This document shows, in pieces, positions 25,057 through 34,023 of a DNA stretch of 64,000 nucleotides. This DNA comes from Spirosoma terrae (GTDB taxonomy: Bacteria; Bacteroidota; Bacteroidia; Cytophagales; Spirosomataceae), in assembly GCF_010435915.1 (NCBI RefSeq), contig NZ_JAAFZH010000010.1, positions 62,001-126,000 of the forward strand, read 5' to 3'. The notes under the pieces were generated by a model, which did not search any database, was not told where the DNA came from, and saw nothing but the letters and a program-made list of their open reading frames with translations. The position numbers and the translations under genes were made by a program. Each line of letters opens with the position of its first letter. Positions within the stretch are counted from its first letter, which is position 1.

Positions 25057-25956
25057 ATGTTACAAGCATTAAGAACAATCCCACCAGCAGAAGCGCAAAA
25101 GGTTCTTGTGGTTTTAACAGAACGATTATTACCTAATCCCTTTGATCAATATTCTTACGATATTGATCCTGCTCTGTTGACAATAACCCAGAAGGAGGTT
25201 AGAAATCGTGTTTACGTTCAAGATAATGATAATTCAGATAAAGCAAGGTCCAAAATGCTGACTTTTATTTCAAATGAAATAAGCACTCAAATCTTGACTT
25301 ATGATCGAAAACAAAATGCCAAAGAAAGATTATTAAAAAAAGGCCTATTACCTTTAAATAAATATGAATTAGTATTTAATCCAACTTTTAAAGAATTCGA
25401 GCAATTCTCCATAAGGAAATCACATGTAGAATCAAGCTTTGCTAAGCCTGATTCTGTATATCATGTTCATATCGATGACAAGGTGACTATTATTCTCTTT
25501 GCAACTATTTTTAATAATGATGACCCAAATCACAAGTTTATGTTATTATCAATAGGCATTACAGATAAAAATAAGATTGTCATCACTAGTGCCCTCCGAA
25601 TATATTATTCTGACATTGAATATTCAAACGATTTTAATCTCAACCAAATGCTTATTGCATTTTTAGAGAAATATGCCTTACTATCTCGTACACCAAACGA
25701 GGATAGTTCAATGGAAAGAATACTGGTAGATTATGCAGTTATCAATACATTTGATATCAAAAAATTTAAAGGAGGAGAAACATTTAATTTCAATATACTT
25801 AAGAGTTATAACCCAGAAAATAGCAGGTATGCTTCAGCTGCATATGTTTTTAAAACTGAATTTAAAACCACAATTAAATTATACTATGCATTTATAATTA
25901 ACGCTGATAAATATACTCAGGATTTGTCCAAGCATGGTGTTCTAGTTTCACTTTAA
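25057..25956 (+). CDS. Unknown partner gene 2 of the ATPase cassette
   Basis: 299 aa, soluble, AT-rich. The N-terminal ~50 residues are helical with ERLLPNPFDQYSYDID. The middle is charged (KQNAKERLLKKGLLPLNKYE), and the C-terminal half alternates beta strands and loops (DKVTIILFATIFNNDDPN, then VITSALRIYY). No nuclease, protease or TM signature found. Being coupled to a 158-aa gene and an OLD-like ATPase, it is a candidate effector or sensor of the same system. Confidence 0.6.
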   Translation: MLQALRTIPPAEAQKVLVVLTERLLPNPFDQYSYDIDPALLTITQKEVRNRVYVQDNDNSDKARSKMLTFISNEISTQILTYDRKQNAKERLLKKGLLPLNKYELVFNPTFKEFEQFSIRKSHVESSFAKPDSVYHVHIDDKVTIILFATIFNNDDPNHKFMLLSIGITDKNKIVITSALRIYYSDIEYSNDFNLNQMLIAFLEKYALLSRTPNEDSSMERILVDYAVINTFDIKKFKGGETFNFNILKSYNPENSRYASAAYVFKTEFKTTIKLYYAFIINADKYTQDLSKHGVLVSL

Positions 25957-25974
25957 TTCTAATCTCCATTATTT

Positions 25975-26196
25975 ATGATATTATCCAGAGCAATCTTTAA
26001 GTTGAAAGGTGAAATTTTACTTATTTCTTGCTTATCTTACGCTGACGCATTGAATATGCTATCAATTAGAGCACAAATTGATAACATTATACCATTAGGT
26101 ATAGTTGAGCATGATTCTATTAAAAACTATAACATTAAAGTACAATCGAACCTTTCAGGCATATTAACTGATGAGGAGTTAATGGAAATTTATTAG
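25975..26196 (+). CDS. Small fourth gene of the ATPase cassette
   Basis: 73 aa, starting 18 bases after the previous stop. Contains GEILLISCLSYADALNMLSI near the start, a moderately hydrophobic helix, and an acidic C-terminus (GILTDEELMEIY). Family unknown. Its size and position would fit an accessory or antitoxin-like component, which is only a suggestion. Confidence 0.45.
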   Translation: MILSRAIFKLKGEILLISCLSYADALNMLSIRAQIDNIIPLGIVEHDSIKNYNIKVQSNLSGILTDEELMEIY

Positions 26197-26267
26197 TGTT
26201 TTTCCTGGCAGAACGACCTCCGGTCCCCATTGAAAACTTTTAATACTGTTATTATTTGGCGTTAGGC

Positions 26268-27047
26268 TTAAAAGTCTCCACCACAATCACATTCAACTAC
26301 ATAATCATTTTCATAAAAATTAATAAAATCCCTTACAGCATGTAGTACCTCCTCATATCTAAATGTAAATGCTAATTTAAATAAATGCTCATAAGGGGTA
26401 TTCCCTTCATTACTGGTTTTTGTGTGGATTATAGAATCTCTAAAATTCTTAAGATTTTCTATAAATTGATATTTATTTGGATGCGCTTTTTGGAAATCTT
26501 TATTTGTAATTTCTTTAAGTATTCTTTTTATCTTAGTATCAAATGAAATAAATCTCTGAATTTGTTCTTTATTATAAACCTCAACTCTATTACTCTTAGG
26601 GTCGCTGAAAAGATAATCATCTGGTATAATTTTATTCATAAAGGCTTCAATAGAGGTAAATAAAGAAGTAACAAAAACCACACACAATTCATAATGGGTA
26701 TAAAGCTTATGAACGTCCAGTTTCATATCTGATGTTTCAATATCAAAAGCTTTGATTATCTCTTTCTTTTGCTGAGCAATAGACTTATAATGCCGTTGAG
26801 CGCTGTCAAAATAAATTAATATAAGATCAGGTTCAGGTATGTAGTAATATTTGCCGTCTATTCTTACCTGGAAGGCTTCCACAGCCATATCTGAATCCGT
26901 ATGCAAAAAGCATACTAATCCTTTCGCATGCTTAATTGATCTAAATTCTTCACGATTACCATTTAGATCAATTACATTATATTTTTCTTCGAACTCCTTT
27001 GCATCGGACTTAAACTCGTTTCTAAACTTCCGTTTTATATGTTTCAT
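26268..27047 (-). CDS. HEPN-domain protein, putative RNase
   Basis: 259 aa. The C-terminal half is helical (HYELCVVFVTSLFTSIEAFM) and contains NFRDSIIHTK: Arg203 and His208 fit the R-x4-H active site of HEPN ribonucleases. The N-terminal ~100 residues are a distinct mixed alpha/beta region, and the tail ends CDCGGDF. HEPN proteins are common RNases in abortive-infection and toxin-antitoxin systems; no obvious MNT-type antitoxin is adjacent. The gene lies 21 bases downstream of the integrase stop on the same strand and is strongly AT-rich. The biochemical role is inferred from the motif. Confidence 0.7.
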   Translation of the reverse strand: MKHIKRKFRNEFKSDAKEFEEKYNVIDLNGNREEFRSIKHAKGLVCFLHTDSDMAVEAFQVRIDGKYYYIPEPDLILIYFDSAQRHYKSIAQQKKEIIKAFDIETSDMKLDVHKLYTHYELCVVFVTSLFTSIEAFMNKIIPDDYLFSDPKSNRVEVYNKEQIQRFISFDTKIKRILKEITNKDFQKAHPNKYQFIENLKNFRDSIIHTKTSNEGNTPYEHLFKLAFTFRYEEVLHAVRDFINFYENDYVVECDCGGDF

Positions 27048-27068
27048 TTTTCTAAATCACTTAATTAT

Positions 27069-28394
27069 TTAGTCATCTCCAAATATCGCATCCATTGCAG
27101 TATCCAGACTTTCCTTATCAAACCCGTTGAGGTAGCGCTGGGTGGTATCCAGCCGCTGATGACCCAAAGCCTGCCGGATGTCGTCTATACTGATATTCTT
27201 GGATTCCTTCATTTTCCGGCGGGCTTTGTCGGCAAAGGAGTGGCGTGCCGTATGAAACGTTAAACGCTCGGTTATCCCTGCTTTTTCGGCTAACGTTTTC
27301 AACTCCCGGTTAATGAGCACCTGCACCGACGAAATATCATTAAAGAGCCGTACGGCCAGCTCCCTGGGCATTTTCTTCTTTTGCTCATAAGTGAGGTAGT
27401 GGGCATATTTAGCCTCGTTCGATAACAACCCAAAAAGGTAATCATGAGGCCTGTAGTGATCTGTTCTAAAGAGCTCAATAATCTCTCTGGCTCGTTTATT
27501 GATCCGGGTTGACATCTGTTCCCCCGTTTTGGACATCTGGTATTCTAAGCGCTCAGCTCCTTTCTCCCCAACTATATTGCTCCAGCGCAGTTGGAGCACG
27601 TCGCGCGATCGAATACCCCCCATGTGATAGGCAAACAGATACAAGTATTTCGCCCGAAACAACCAGATTCCCTGATCGTAGCGCCTGCCCTTCGCATCGA
27701 TCCGCTTCCCCCCTACCTCCACAGCTTCAATGGCGTCGACTTGACCATCGGAAAGTTTAAGTCTCGGCGCTGGTTTATCGGAAGGCATATCGAAATGGGC
27801 GAACGGATCCTTCTGGATATATTCCAGCTTCAAGGCTTCCAGCATCATCCGCTTGATCCGGTTGAAGTAGGTATGCCGGGTACCGGTCATCGTGCCCTGC
27901 GCCTGTAAATGCCGCTTGAAGCGGTTCAATACGTCCAGATTGATAGCTCTCAGAGGCAGCTCTTTTCCAGCAAAGTCAACAAAGACACTTAGCCGGGATT
28001 TGAGATTGCGCTGGTAGCCGACGCTGTTGGAGGCCGCATCATTGATTACCTTCTGGGCAAAACTGCCCAGCGTCCACCCCTCATCGGGCATTGGGTTATG
28101 CAAAAGGTTGATCACCTCGACCGGCGTGGCTACGCCCGTTGCATCGATCATATCGGCCGTTTCCTCGGCATCCCGAAGTACCTTTTTAAGCTTGGTATTA
28201 TATTCCTTATGGTAGAGGTTTTTAGCAGCAATCCATTTGCCCCACTTGGCATCCTTATCAAATTCGTCTGGTTTTACGGCAACGGTCGTTTTAATTTTCC
28301 GGTGTTTACGGTTTGCCGTTACGCGCAGGAATATTGTATGTCGTCCGTCTTTGTTGGGCCGATAATTTAGCTCAAATTTGTAGGTGATATTCAT
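27069..28394 (-). CDS. int: Tyrosine recombinase, prophage integrase
   Basis: 441 aa, standard for Bacteroidota phage integrases. Residues 1-100 are the arm-binding domain with alternating beta strands, ~107-205 the SAM-like core-binding domain, and ~215-430 the catalytic domain. Active-site residues are visible: Arg262 (MGGIRSRD), Lys289 (QMSKTGEQ), His381 and Arg384 (HTARHSF), His412 (ALGHQRL) and nucleophile Tyr421 (TQRYL). It integrates and, with a directionality factor, excises the prophage. Its start faces a region with tandem and inverted repeats, the likely attachment site, at the prophage end. Confidence 0.95.
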   Translation of the reverse strand: MNITYKFELNYRPNKDGRHTIFLRVTANRKHRKIKTTVAVKPDEFDKDAKWGKWIAAKNLYHKEYNTKLKKVLRDAEETADMIDATGVATPVEVINLLHNPMPDEGWTLGSFAQKVINDAASNSVGYQRNLKSRLSVFVDFAGKELPLRAINLDVLNRFKRHLQAQGTMTGTRHTYFNRIKRMMLEALKLEYIQKDPFAHFDMPSDKPAPRLKLSDGQVDAIEAVEVGGKRIDAKGRRYDQGIWLFRAKYLYLFAYHMGGIRSRDVLQLRWSNIVGEKGAERLEYQMSKTGEQMSTRINKRAREIIELFRTDHYRPHDYLFGLLSNEAKYAHYLTYEQKKKMPRELAVRLFNDISSVQVLINRELKTLAEKAGITERLTFHTARHSFADKARRKMKESKNISIDDIRQALGHQRLDTTQRYLNGFDKESLDTAMDAIFGDD

Positions 28395-28414
28395 ACCAAT
28401 AAAGGTACGTTTTT

Positions 28415-28495
28415 CAGAAACAATACAGAAACAATAGCCCGATACGATTTTGTTTATCCCTGTAAAATACTGTTCAGATGGCTTATTTACAGGGG
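28415..28495. repeat. Repeats at integrase start, candidate attachment region
   Basis: CAGAAACAATA occurs twice in direct tandem (28415-28425 and 28426-28436). Just beyond, CCCTGTAAAATA (28458-28469) is nearly the reverse complement of TATTTACAGGGG (28484-28495). Direct repeats (arm-type sites) and an inverted repeat (core-type site) beside the integrase are what an att site should show. The exact crossover cannot be fixed because the other prophage end is outside the window. Confidence 0.5.
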
Positions 28496-28547
28496 AAATA
28501 ATGCAATACTAGTCAGAAAATAAGACCTCCCCGTGGTCACATTAGAA

Positions 28548-28576
28548 AACGCTCAAATCACACCGATTTGGGCGTT
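28548..28576 (-). terminator. Intrinsic terminator of the P-type ATPase gene
   Basis: AACGCTCAAATC (28548-28559) and GATTTGGGCGTT (28565-28576) form a 12-bp stem with one G-U pair and a five-base loop. T runs follow on both strands, so it may work in both directions. It lies 47 bases beyond the stop of the leftward ATPase gene, the first clearly host-side element after the prophage. Confidence 0.8.
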
Positions 28577-28622
28577 TTTGTTTTTTGCAGGAGTCTTAAT
28601 GGCAACTCACTGGACCTTATTC

Positions 28623-31223
28623 TCAATGCACTGATCGGCTTTTGTATGTCCTGTAAAACCAGTGTTTGAGTCCTTCGGCAGCTATAACATACGCACCCAC
28701 AATACCCAGAAGTGCTCCATACATAGAGACTGGTAGTGGACGGAATCCAAACATAGGTGCCAGTGGCGTAGATGGTAATACTATAACGGTCAATATAACG
28801 AAGCCAGTAGCGATCATCAGCCATCGGCCTGGTAATGTTCTGTAAAATACCCGACGCGTCCGAACGACCAGTACAATGATCGATGCCGATAGCACCGACT
28901 CGACAAACCAGCCGGTCTGGAACGTTTGCTCGTCTGTATGGAACACCCAGAATAATAAGCCAAAGCTAAGGTAATCGAAGACAGAACTAAGTGGTCCAAA
29001 TGTCAGCATGAAATGCCGGATAAAGCGTAGATCCCACCGAGCAGGCAACATGACGGCTTCAGGTTCAACATTGTCCGAACCAATGGCCATTTCGGGCAAA
29101 TCGGTAAGCAGATTCGTTAGTAAAATCTGAGTAGGTAGTAACGGCAGAAATGGTAAAAGCAACGAAGCTCCCGCCATACTGAACATATTGCCGAAGTTGG
29201 CACTAGTAGCCATAAAGATGTATTTCATCGTGTTGACAAATGTTCGGCGACCTTCCCGAATGCCATCGATCAATACGTTCAGATTTTGTTGTAATAGCAC
29301 AATATCCGCCGACTCCTTGGCAACATCCACTGCTGAATCGACTGAAATACCGACATCGGCAGCATGGAGAGCGCTAGCATCATTAATCCCATCGCCCATA
29401 TAGCCAACTACAAAACCTGCTTTCTGCAAGGCCAGTATAATACTTTCTTTCTGGTTGGGTTCTACCTCTGCAAAGACATGCGTGTCCACTACTTTTTGGC
29501 GTAAGGCTTCAGGAGATAGTTGCCGTAGAGCCGTACCCGTCAGCACATCAGAACATTGAATTCCTATACGGTCGGCTACGCAGCTCGCTACAAGTGCGTT
29601 ATCACCGGTAATCATTTTGAGTTGAATGCCCAGCCCATTTAACTGCCTCAACGTTTGCTGAATGTCTGCCTTCGGAGGATCGAACAGCGTAATGAATCCT
29701 AGAAACGTCATGCCGGATTCGTCATGTTTATCGATATCCCGTTTGCCATTGGTATCCTTACAGGCTAGCCCCAACGTCCGAAACCCCTGGCTACTAAGTA
29801 TCTGATAAGTCTGTTCAATTTTCGTCCGTACCTCATTCAACGCTAGGGCAGGTTCCGTCCCCTTATCCACAAAGGCACAGACATCCAGCACATTTTGTAC
29901 CGCACCTTTCGTGATCATGATCGCCTGTCCATTGATTTCCGTCAGAATCGTTAGGCGTTTGCGAATGAAATCATATGGTATTTCGTCCACACGCGGATAA
30001 GTTGATACGTCTATTGTGGTATCAAACGTCAGAATAGCTTCGTCGATGGGATTACGAAACCCCTGCTGTAACTGCGCGTTTATGTTAGCCAGCAATCGTA
30101 TTCGTGCAGAAGGTTCCCCCCAAACGTCGATCATGCGATCAACCCGGACACGGCCTTCGGTGAGCGTACCAGTTTTATCAGAGCAGAGTACATTCATACT
30201 GCCGATGTTTTCAATGGCCGATAATCGTTTAATGATAACCTGCTGCTGTGCCATGCGTCTGGCTCCTTTAGCGAGATTAATACTAATGATAGCGGGCAGC
30301 AGTTGTGGAGTTAGCCCCACAGCAATAGCCAACGAGAATAAAAGTGCGGTCAAAACAGGTTTGTGTAAGCCAACATTAATTGCAAAAATCAGGATAACTA
30401 GTAGCAGGGTGATTTCCATAAGCAGGTAACCAAACTGTCGAATGCCCCGCTCAAAATCAGTTTCGGCTGGCGTTTGGTTAATTCGTTGAGCAATCCGCCC
30501 TAACTCTGTTTGCACTCCTGTTCGTACAACCACCGCCCGCCCGCTTCCACTAACGATGTGCGACCCCATGAATAACGTATTCTGCCGCTTAGCAATGGGT
30601 ATATTGGCTGCCAGTATTGCAGGCCGTTTGTCAACTGGATAGGTTTCGCCTGTAAGCGTTGCTTCATTGACAAACAGTTCATTAGAAGCGATCAAATAAC
30701 TATCAGCAGGTACCAGATCACCCGCCCGCAGGCTCACCACATCGCCTGGAACAAGTTGCTCAACTGGCAGGTCCATTTCCTGTCCATCACGCCATACCGT
30801 TGTTTTCACGGTTACCAGGGCCAGTAACTGCTGCATAGCGTCAGACGCTCCTTTTTCCTGCCAAAAGCCAAGCAATGCGCTCAGGACAGTAATTACGAAA
30901 ATGATGACGGCATCGGTTGTATCTTGTAGAAAAAAAGACAACAAAGCTGCTGACAGCAGAATGATTGAAATCGGACTCTTAAACTGGCTTAACAGCAAAC
31001 TGACAGCCGAGCCATTTTGGTGAGCCTGGAGTTGGTTCACCCCTACTTTTCTCCGAATCTGATTCGCCTGGATAGTAGTCAACCCATCACCAGTGGTTTG
31101 TAGCTGCGTCATCACTTGATCAGCCGACAAAGCCCAAAAGGTTGACAAATTGGATGGACTCTCAAATCGGTACGCTGATTCGCAATCAGCGTAATAATCG
31201 GCCACAGAATCAATGGAGTTCAT
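28623..31223 (-). CDS. mgtA: MgtA-type P-type ATPase, magnesium import
   Basis: 866 aa from ATG at 31223 (an in-frame start at 31256 adds 11 residues without extra signal). Cytoplasmic N-terminal cation-ATPase domain (~residues 30-100), TM helices in pairs, actuator motif with TGET, phosphorylation site CSDKTGTLTEG, MITGDN and GDGINDASAL hinge motifs, and a C-terminal six-helix bundle. The sequence matches P3B magnesium-transporting ATPases, which move Mg2+ into the cell. No Mg riboswitch or leader peptide could be recognised upstream. It is divergent from the phosphoketolase gene across 324 bases, with its own terminator. Confidence 0.9.
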   Translation of the reverse strand: MNSIDSVADYYADCESAYRFESPSNLSTFWALSADQVMTQLQTTGDGLTTIQANQIRRKVGVNQLQAHQNGSAVSLLLSQFKSPISIILLSAALLSFFLQDTTDAVIIFVITVLSALLGFWQEKGASDAMQQLLALVTVKTTVWRDGQEMDLPVEQLVPGDVVSLRAGDLVPADSYLIASNELFVNEATLTGETYPVDKRPAILAANIPIAKRQNTLFMGSHIVSGSGRAVVVRTGVQTELGRIAQRINQTPAETDFERGIRQFGYLLMEITLLLVILIFAINVGLHKPVLTALLFSLAIAVGLTPQLLPAIISINLAKGARRMAQQQVIIKRLSAIENIGSMNVLCSDKTGTLTEGRVRVDRMIDVWGEPSARIRLLANINAQLQQGFRNPIDEAILTFDTTIDVSTYPRVDEIPYDFIRKRLTILTEINGQAIMITKGAVQNVLDVCAFVDKGTEPALALNEVRTKIEQTYQILSSQGFRTLGLACKDTNGKRDIDKHDESGMTFLGFITLFDPPKADIQQTLRQLNGLGIQLKMITGDNALVASCVADRIGIQCSDVLTGTALRQLSPEALRQKVVDTHVFAEVEPNQKESIILALQKAGFVVGYMGDGINDASALHAADVGISVDSAVDVAKESADIVLLQQNLNVLIDGIREGRRTFVNTMKYIFMATSANFGNMFSMAGASLLLPFLPLLPTQILLTNLLTDLPEMAIGSDNVEPEAVMLPARWDLRFIRHFMLTFGPLSSVFDYLSFGLLFWVFHTDEQTFQTGWFVESVLSASIIVLVVRTRRVFYRTLPGRWLMIATGFVILTVIVLPSTPLAPMFGFRPLPVSMYGALLGIVGAYVIAAEGLKHWFYRTYKSRSVH

Positions 31224-31547
31224 GGAAGAAAATGCTACGATAGTATTTACCCACAAGGTAGTCTCTCATTTAGGGTTACTCCCTGACAATCATCAGGCTA
31301 ATAGATGACCCTAGTCAGCCCGGAGCCTCTCTTTTGCCTCTATCTTTGTTTATACAGTGGTCAACAGCACATACTATATAGTCTTACTTTCACATAAACG
31401 GACCTTTCTACTTGGCTAGTTAAACCTACTACGTCCCTTCAGATACGTAACAGTACCCGCTAGCCTGCGCTGCCGCTATAGAAAACCGTTAGTTTGCCCA
31501 GTGCTACGTAATCCATCCAGAAACAATCCTCTTCCTCTATTAAAGCA
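31224..31547. promoter_or_regulatory. Divergent intergenic region of P-type ATPase and phosphoketolase
   Basis: A TATCTTTG at 31341-31348 on the plus strand matches the -7 consensus, but no TTG sits at the correct distance upstream. It could drive the phosphoketolase operon with a leader of nearly 200 bases. I see no riboswitch fold, no long hairpin and no coding frame in the rest of the region. Confidence 0.35.
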
Positions 31548-33929
31548 ATGACTATCAATCAAACTGAGTCGATTAACCCCACTCCCGAACAGTTAAATGC
31601 CATCGATGCCTATTGGCGGGCAGCAAACTATCTGTCTGTGGGCCAAATGTATTTACGTGATAATCCACTGTTACGTGAGCCACTAAAACCGGAGCATATC
31701 AAGGCAATGCTGTTGGGCCATTGGGGAACCACACCAGGCCAGAATTTCATCTATGCCCACCTAAACCGATTGATTCAGACCCATGATCTAAACATGATTT
31801 ATCTATCGGGCCCTGGGCACGGAGGGCCAGCTCTGGTGGCCAATACGTATCTGGAAGGCACCTACAGTGAAGTATACTCAACAATCACCCAGGACGAAGC
31901 AGGCCTCAAAAAACTATTTACTCAGTTTTCGTTTCCAGGTGGTATACCCAGCCACGTTTCGCCCGAATGTCCGGGTTCTATCCACGAAGGGGGCGAGCTA
32001 GGCTATTCGCTGAGTCACGCTTTTGGCGCTGTTTTCGATAACCCGGATCTGATTGCAGCCTGTGTCGTAGGCGATGGTGAAGCCGAAACCGGTCCCCTGG
32101 CGACGGCCTGGCACTCGAACAAGTTCCTGAACCCGGTGACCGATGGCGTCGTGCTCCCTATACTGCACCTGAATGGATACAAAATTGCGAACCCGACCGT
32201 ACTGGCCCGTATCAGTCATGAAGAACTTCAGCAGTTATTTTATGGCTACGGGTGGATTCCCTATTTCGTCGAGGGCGACGATCCTACCGCAATGCACCAG
32301 GCAATGGCCACGGCTCTCGAGGAGATTATTTTGACTATTAAGACCATTCAGCATAAAGCAAGGGTAGAGGGCGAAACCAGTCGACCACGCTGGCCTATGC
32401 TCGTATTACGTTCCCCAAAAGGCTGGACGGGACCCAAAGAAGTAAATGGTCTCATGATAGCCGGTACGTTTCGAGCCCATCAGGTACCGATTACCGATCC
32501 GGCGACCAATCCGGCTCACCTTGCCCAATTAGAAAACTGGTTAAAAAGCTACCGTCCCGACGAACTTTTTGACGAACGAGGTCGGTTACGCCCGGAACTG
32601 CAGGCCCTGGCACCGCAGGGACCTCGCCGGATGGGCGCTAACCCGCACGCCAACGGTGGCTTGTTGCTCAAAGATCTGCTCCTACCCGACTTCCGTGATT
32701 ATGCCGTTCCGGTTACGAGTCCCGGTGCAGTGAACGAATCCGACACAATGATCCTGGGTAAATTTCTGCGTGATGGTATCAGGCTTAATGAATCGCAACG
32801 GAATTTCCGAATTTTCGGCCCCGACGAGACATTATCGAACAAACTAAACGCCGTTTTTGAGGCTACGAACCGCCAGTGGGAAGGCGATCAGCTTCTAACA
32901 GACGAATTTCTGGCATCCGACGGTCGCGTTATGGAAATGTTGAGCGAACACCAATGCGAAGGCTGGCTGGAAGGATACCTGCTAACGGGGCGTCATGGGT
33001 TGTTCAACAGCTACGAAGCCTTTATTCATATCGTGGATTCAATGTTCAACCAACACGCCAAATGGTTGAAAGTCACGCGTGAGATTCCCTGGCGACGTAA
33101 AATCGCTTCGCTTAATTACCTGTTGGCGTCGCATGTCTGGCGGCAGGACCATAACGGATTCACTCACCAGGACCCCGGATTTATCGACCTGGTTGTCAAT
33201 AAAAAAGCGGAAGTGGTTCGGGTCTATTTACCACCCGACGCCAACTGTCTGCTGTCGGTAATGGATCACTGCCTACGTTCGCGGCATTATGTCAACGTAG
33301 TTATAGCCGGAAAGCACCCGGCACCACAATGGCTGGATATGCAGTCAGCCATCATGCACTGCAGCCGGGGAATTGGTATCTGGACCTGGGCCAGTAACGA
33401 TATCAATGACGAACCAGACGTAGTAATGGCCTGCGCTGGGGACGTACCAACCCTGGAAACCCTGGCAGCGGTCTCCATTTTGCGTCGGAGCCTGCCCGAT
33501 TTAAAAATCCGGGTCGTGAATGTGGTCGATCTGATGCGGCTTCAATCCAGTACCGAACACCCACATGGATTGGACGACACGGCCTTTGACTTACTTTTCA
33601 CCGAAAATAAACCGGTCATATTTGCTTTTCACGGCTATCCGTGGTTGATTCACCGACTGACGTACAAACGAACCAACCATCGGAATATTCACGTTCGGGG
33701 TTATAAAGAGGAAGGGACCATTACAACACCGTTTGACATGACCGTTCTCAACGAACTAGATCGCTATCATCTGGTACAGGATGTGATCGACCGACTTCCT
33801 CAGCTCCGGAATCGGATGGCCTACCTGAAGCAGGAAATGCAGGACAAGTTGATTGCCCACCGGCAGTACATCAATACGTACGGCCAGGATATGCCCGAGG
33901 TACGTAACTGGACCTGGGAAAACAGATAA
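31548..33929 (+). CDS. xfp: Xylulose-5-phosphate/fructose-6-phosphate phosphoketolase
   Basis: 793 aa, the length of the XFP family. Thiamine-diphosphate enzyme that splits xylulose 5-phosphate (or fructose 6-phosphate) with phosphate into acetyl phosphate plus glyceraldehyde 3-phosphate (or erythrose 4-phosphate). Diagnostic parts: [12 protein letters not shown] near residue 57, [11 protein letters not shown], the TPP-binding [20 protein letters not shown], and RSPKGWTGP. The C-terminal third is the transketolase-like C domain. It is followed, on the same strand, by Pta and AckA, which use its product. Which sugar phosphate is preferred cannot be read from sequence. Confidence 0.95.
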   Translation: MTINQTESINPTPEQLNAIDAYWRAANYLSVGQMYLRDNPLLREPLKPEHIKAMLLGHWGTTPGQNFIYAHLNRLIQTHDLNMIYLSGPGHGGPALVANTYLEGTYSEVYSTITQDEAGLKKLFTQFSFPGGIPSHVSPECPGSIHEGGELGYSLSHAFGAVFDNPDLIAACVVGDGEAETGPLATAWHSNKFLNPVTDGVVLPILHLNGYKIANPTVLARISHEELQQLFYGYGWIPYFVEGDDPTAMHQAMATALEEIILTIKTIQHKARVEGETSRPRWPMLVLRSPKGWTGPKEVNGLMIAGTFRAHQVPITDPATNPAHLAQLENWLKSYRPDELFDERGRLRPELQALAPQGPRRMGANPHANGGLLLKDLLLPDFRDYAVPVTSPGAVNESDTMILGKFLRDGIRLNESQRNFRIFGPDETLSNKLNAVFEATNRQWEGDQLLTDEFLASDGRVMEMLSEHQCEGWLEGYLLTGRHGLFNSYEAFIHIVDSMFNQHAKWLKVTREIPWRRKIASLNYLLASHVWRQDHNGFTHQDPGFIDLVVNKKAEVVRVYLPPDANCLLSVMDHCLRSRHYVNVVIAGKHPAPQWLDMQSAIMHCSRGIGIWTWASNDINDEPDVVMACAGDVPTLETLAAVSILRRSLPDLKIRVVNVVDLMRLQSSTEHPHGLDDTAFDLLFTENKPVIFAFHGYPWLIHRLTYKRTNHRNIHVRGYKEEGTITTPFDMTVLNELDRYHLVQDVIDRLPQLRNRMAYLKQEMQDKLIAHRQYINTYGQDMPEVRNWTWENR

Positions 33930-33931
33930 AT

Positions 33932-34008
33932 CTTTCGACAGAATTGACAAGATTAACAGGATATACAGCGGTTTTAAATCCAGCAATCTTGTTTATCCTG
34001 TCGAAAAA
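33932..34008. repeat. Intergenic inverted repeat, REP-like
   Basis: CTTTCGACAGAATTGACAAG (from 33932) is mirrored by AATCTTGTTTATCCTGTCGA (33985-34004) extended by AAAAG. The arms pair at about 19 of 22 positions across a 30-base loop. The words GACAAGATTAACAGGAT and CTGTCGAAA resemble short palindromic repeats scattered between Bacteroidota genes. It lies between phosphoketolase and pta, and might protect or process the shared transcript. Confidence 0.55.
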
Positions 34009-34023
34009 GTTTAAAAGCGTACT

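Larger units (their letters stand above)
1..28500. mobile_element. Prophage, right-hand part (left end outside window)
   Basis: Phage terminase, portal, MuF head protein, endolysin, replication genes, an XRE/S24 repressor with divergent early promoter, and a tyrosine integrase form one continuous temperate-phage gene set. The integrase is the last phage gene, and a host-type terminator and a housekeeping ATPase follow, so the right junction should lie between 28395 and about 28547. The left junction, major capsid and tail genes are not in the window. Base composition is mosaic: the core is moderate in GC, whereas 10.2 to 12.8 kb and 20 to 27 kb are clearly AT-rich, which suggests separately acquired cargo. 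Confidence 0.9.

Noticed and set aside
31224-31547. Possible Mg2+ riboswitch upstream of the P-type ATPase
   Set aside because: I looked for M-box-like conserved loops and a terminator hairpin on the minus strand and found neither.
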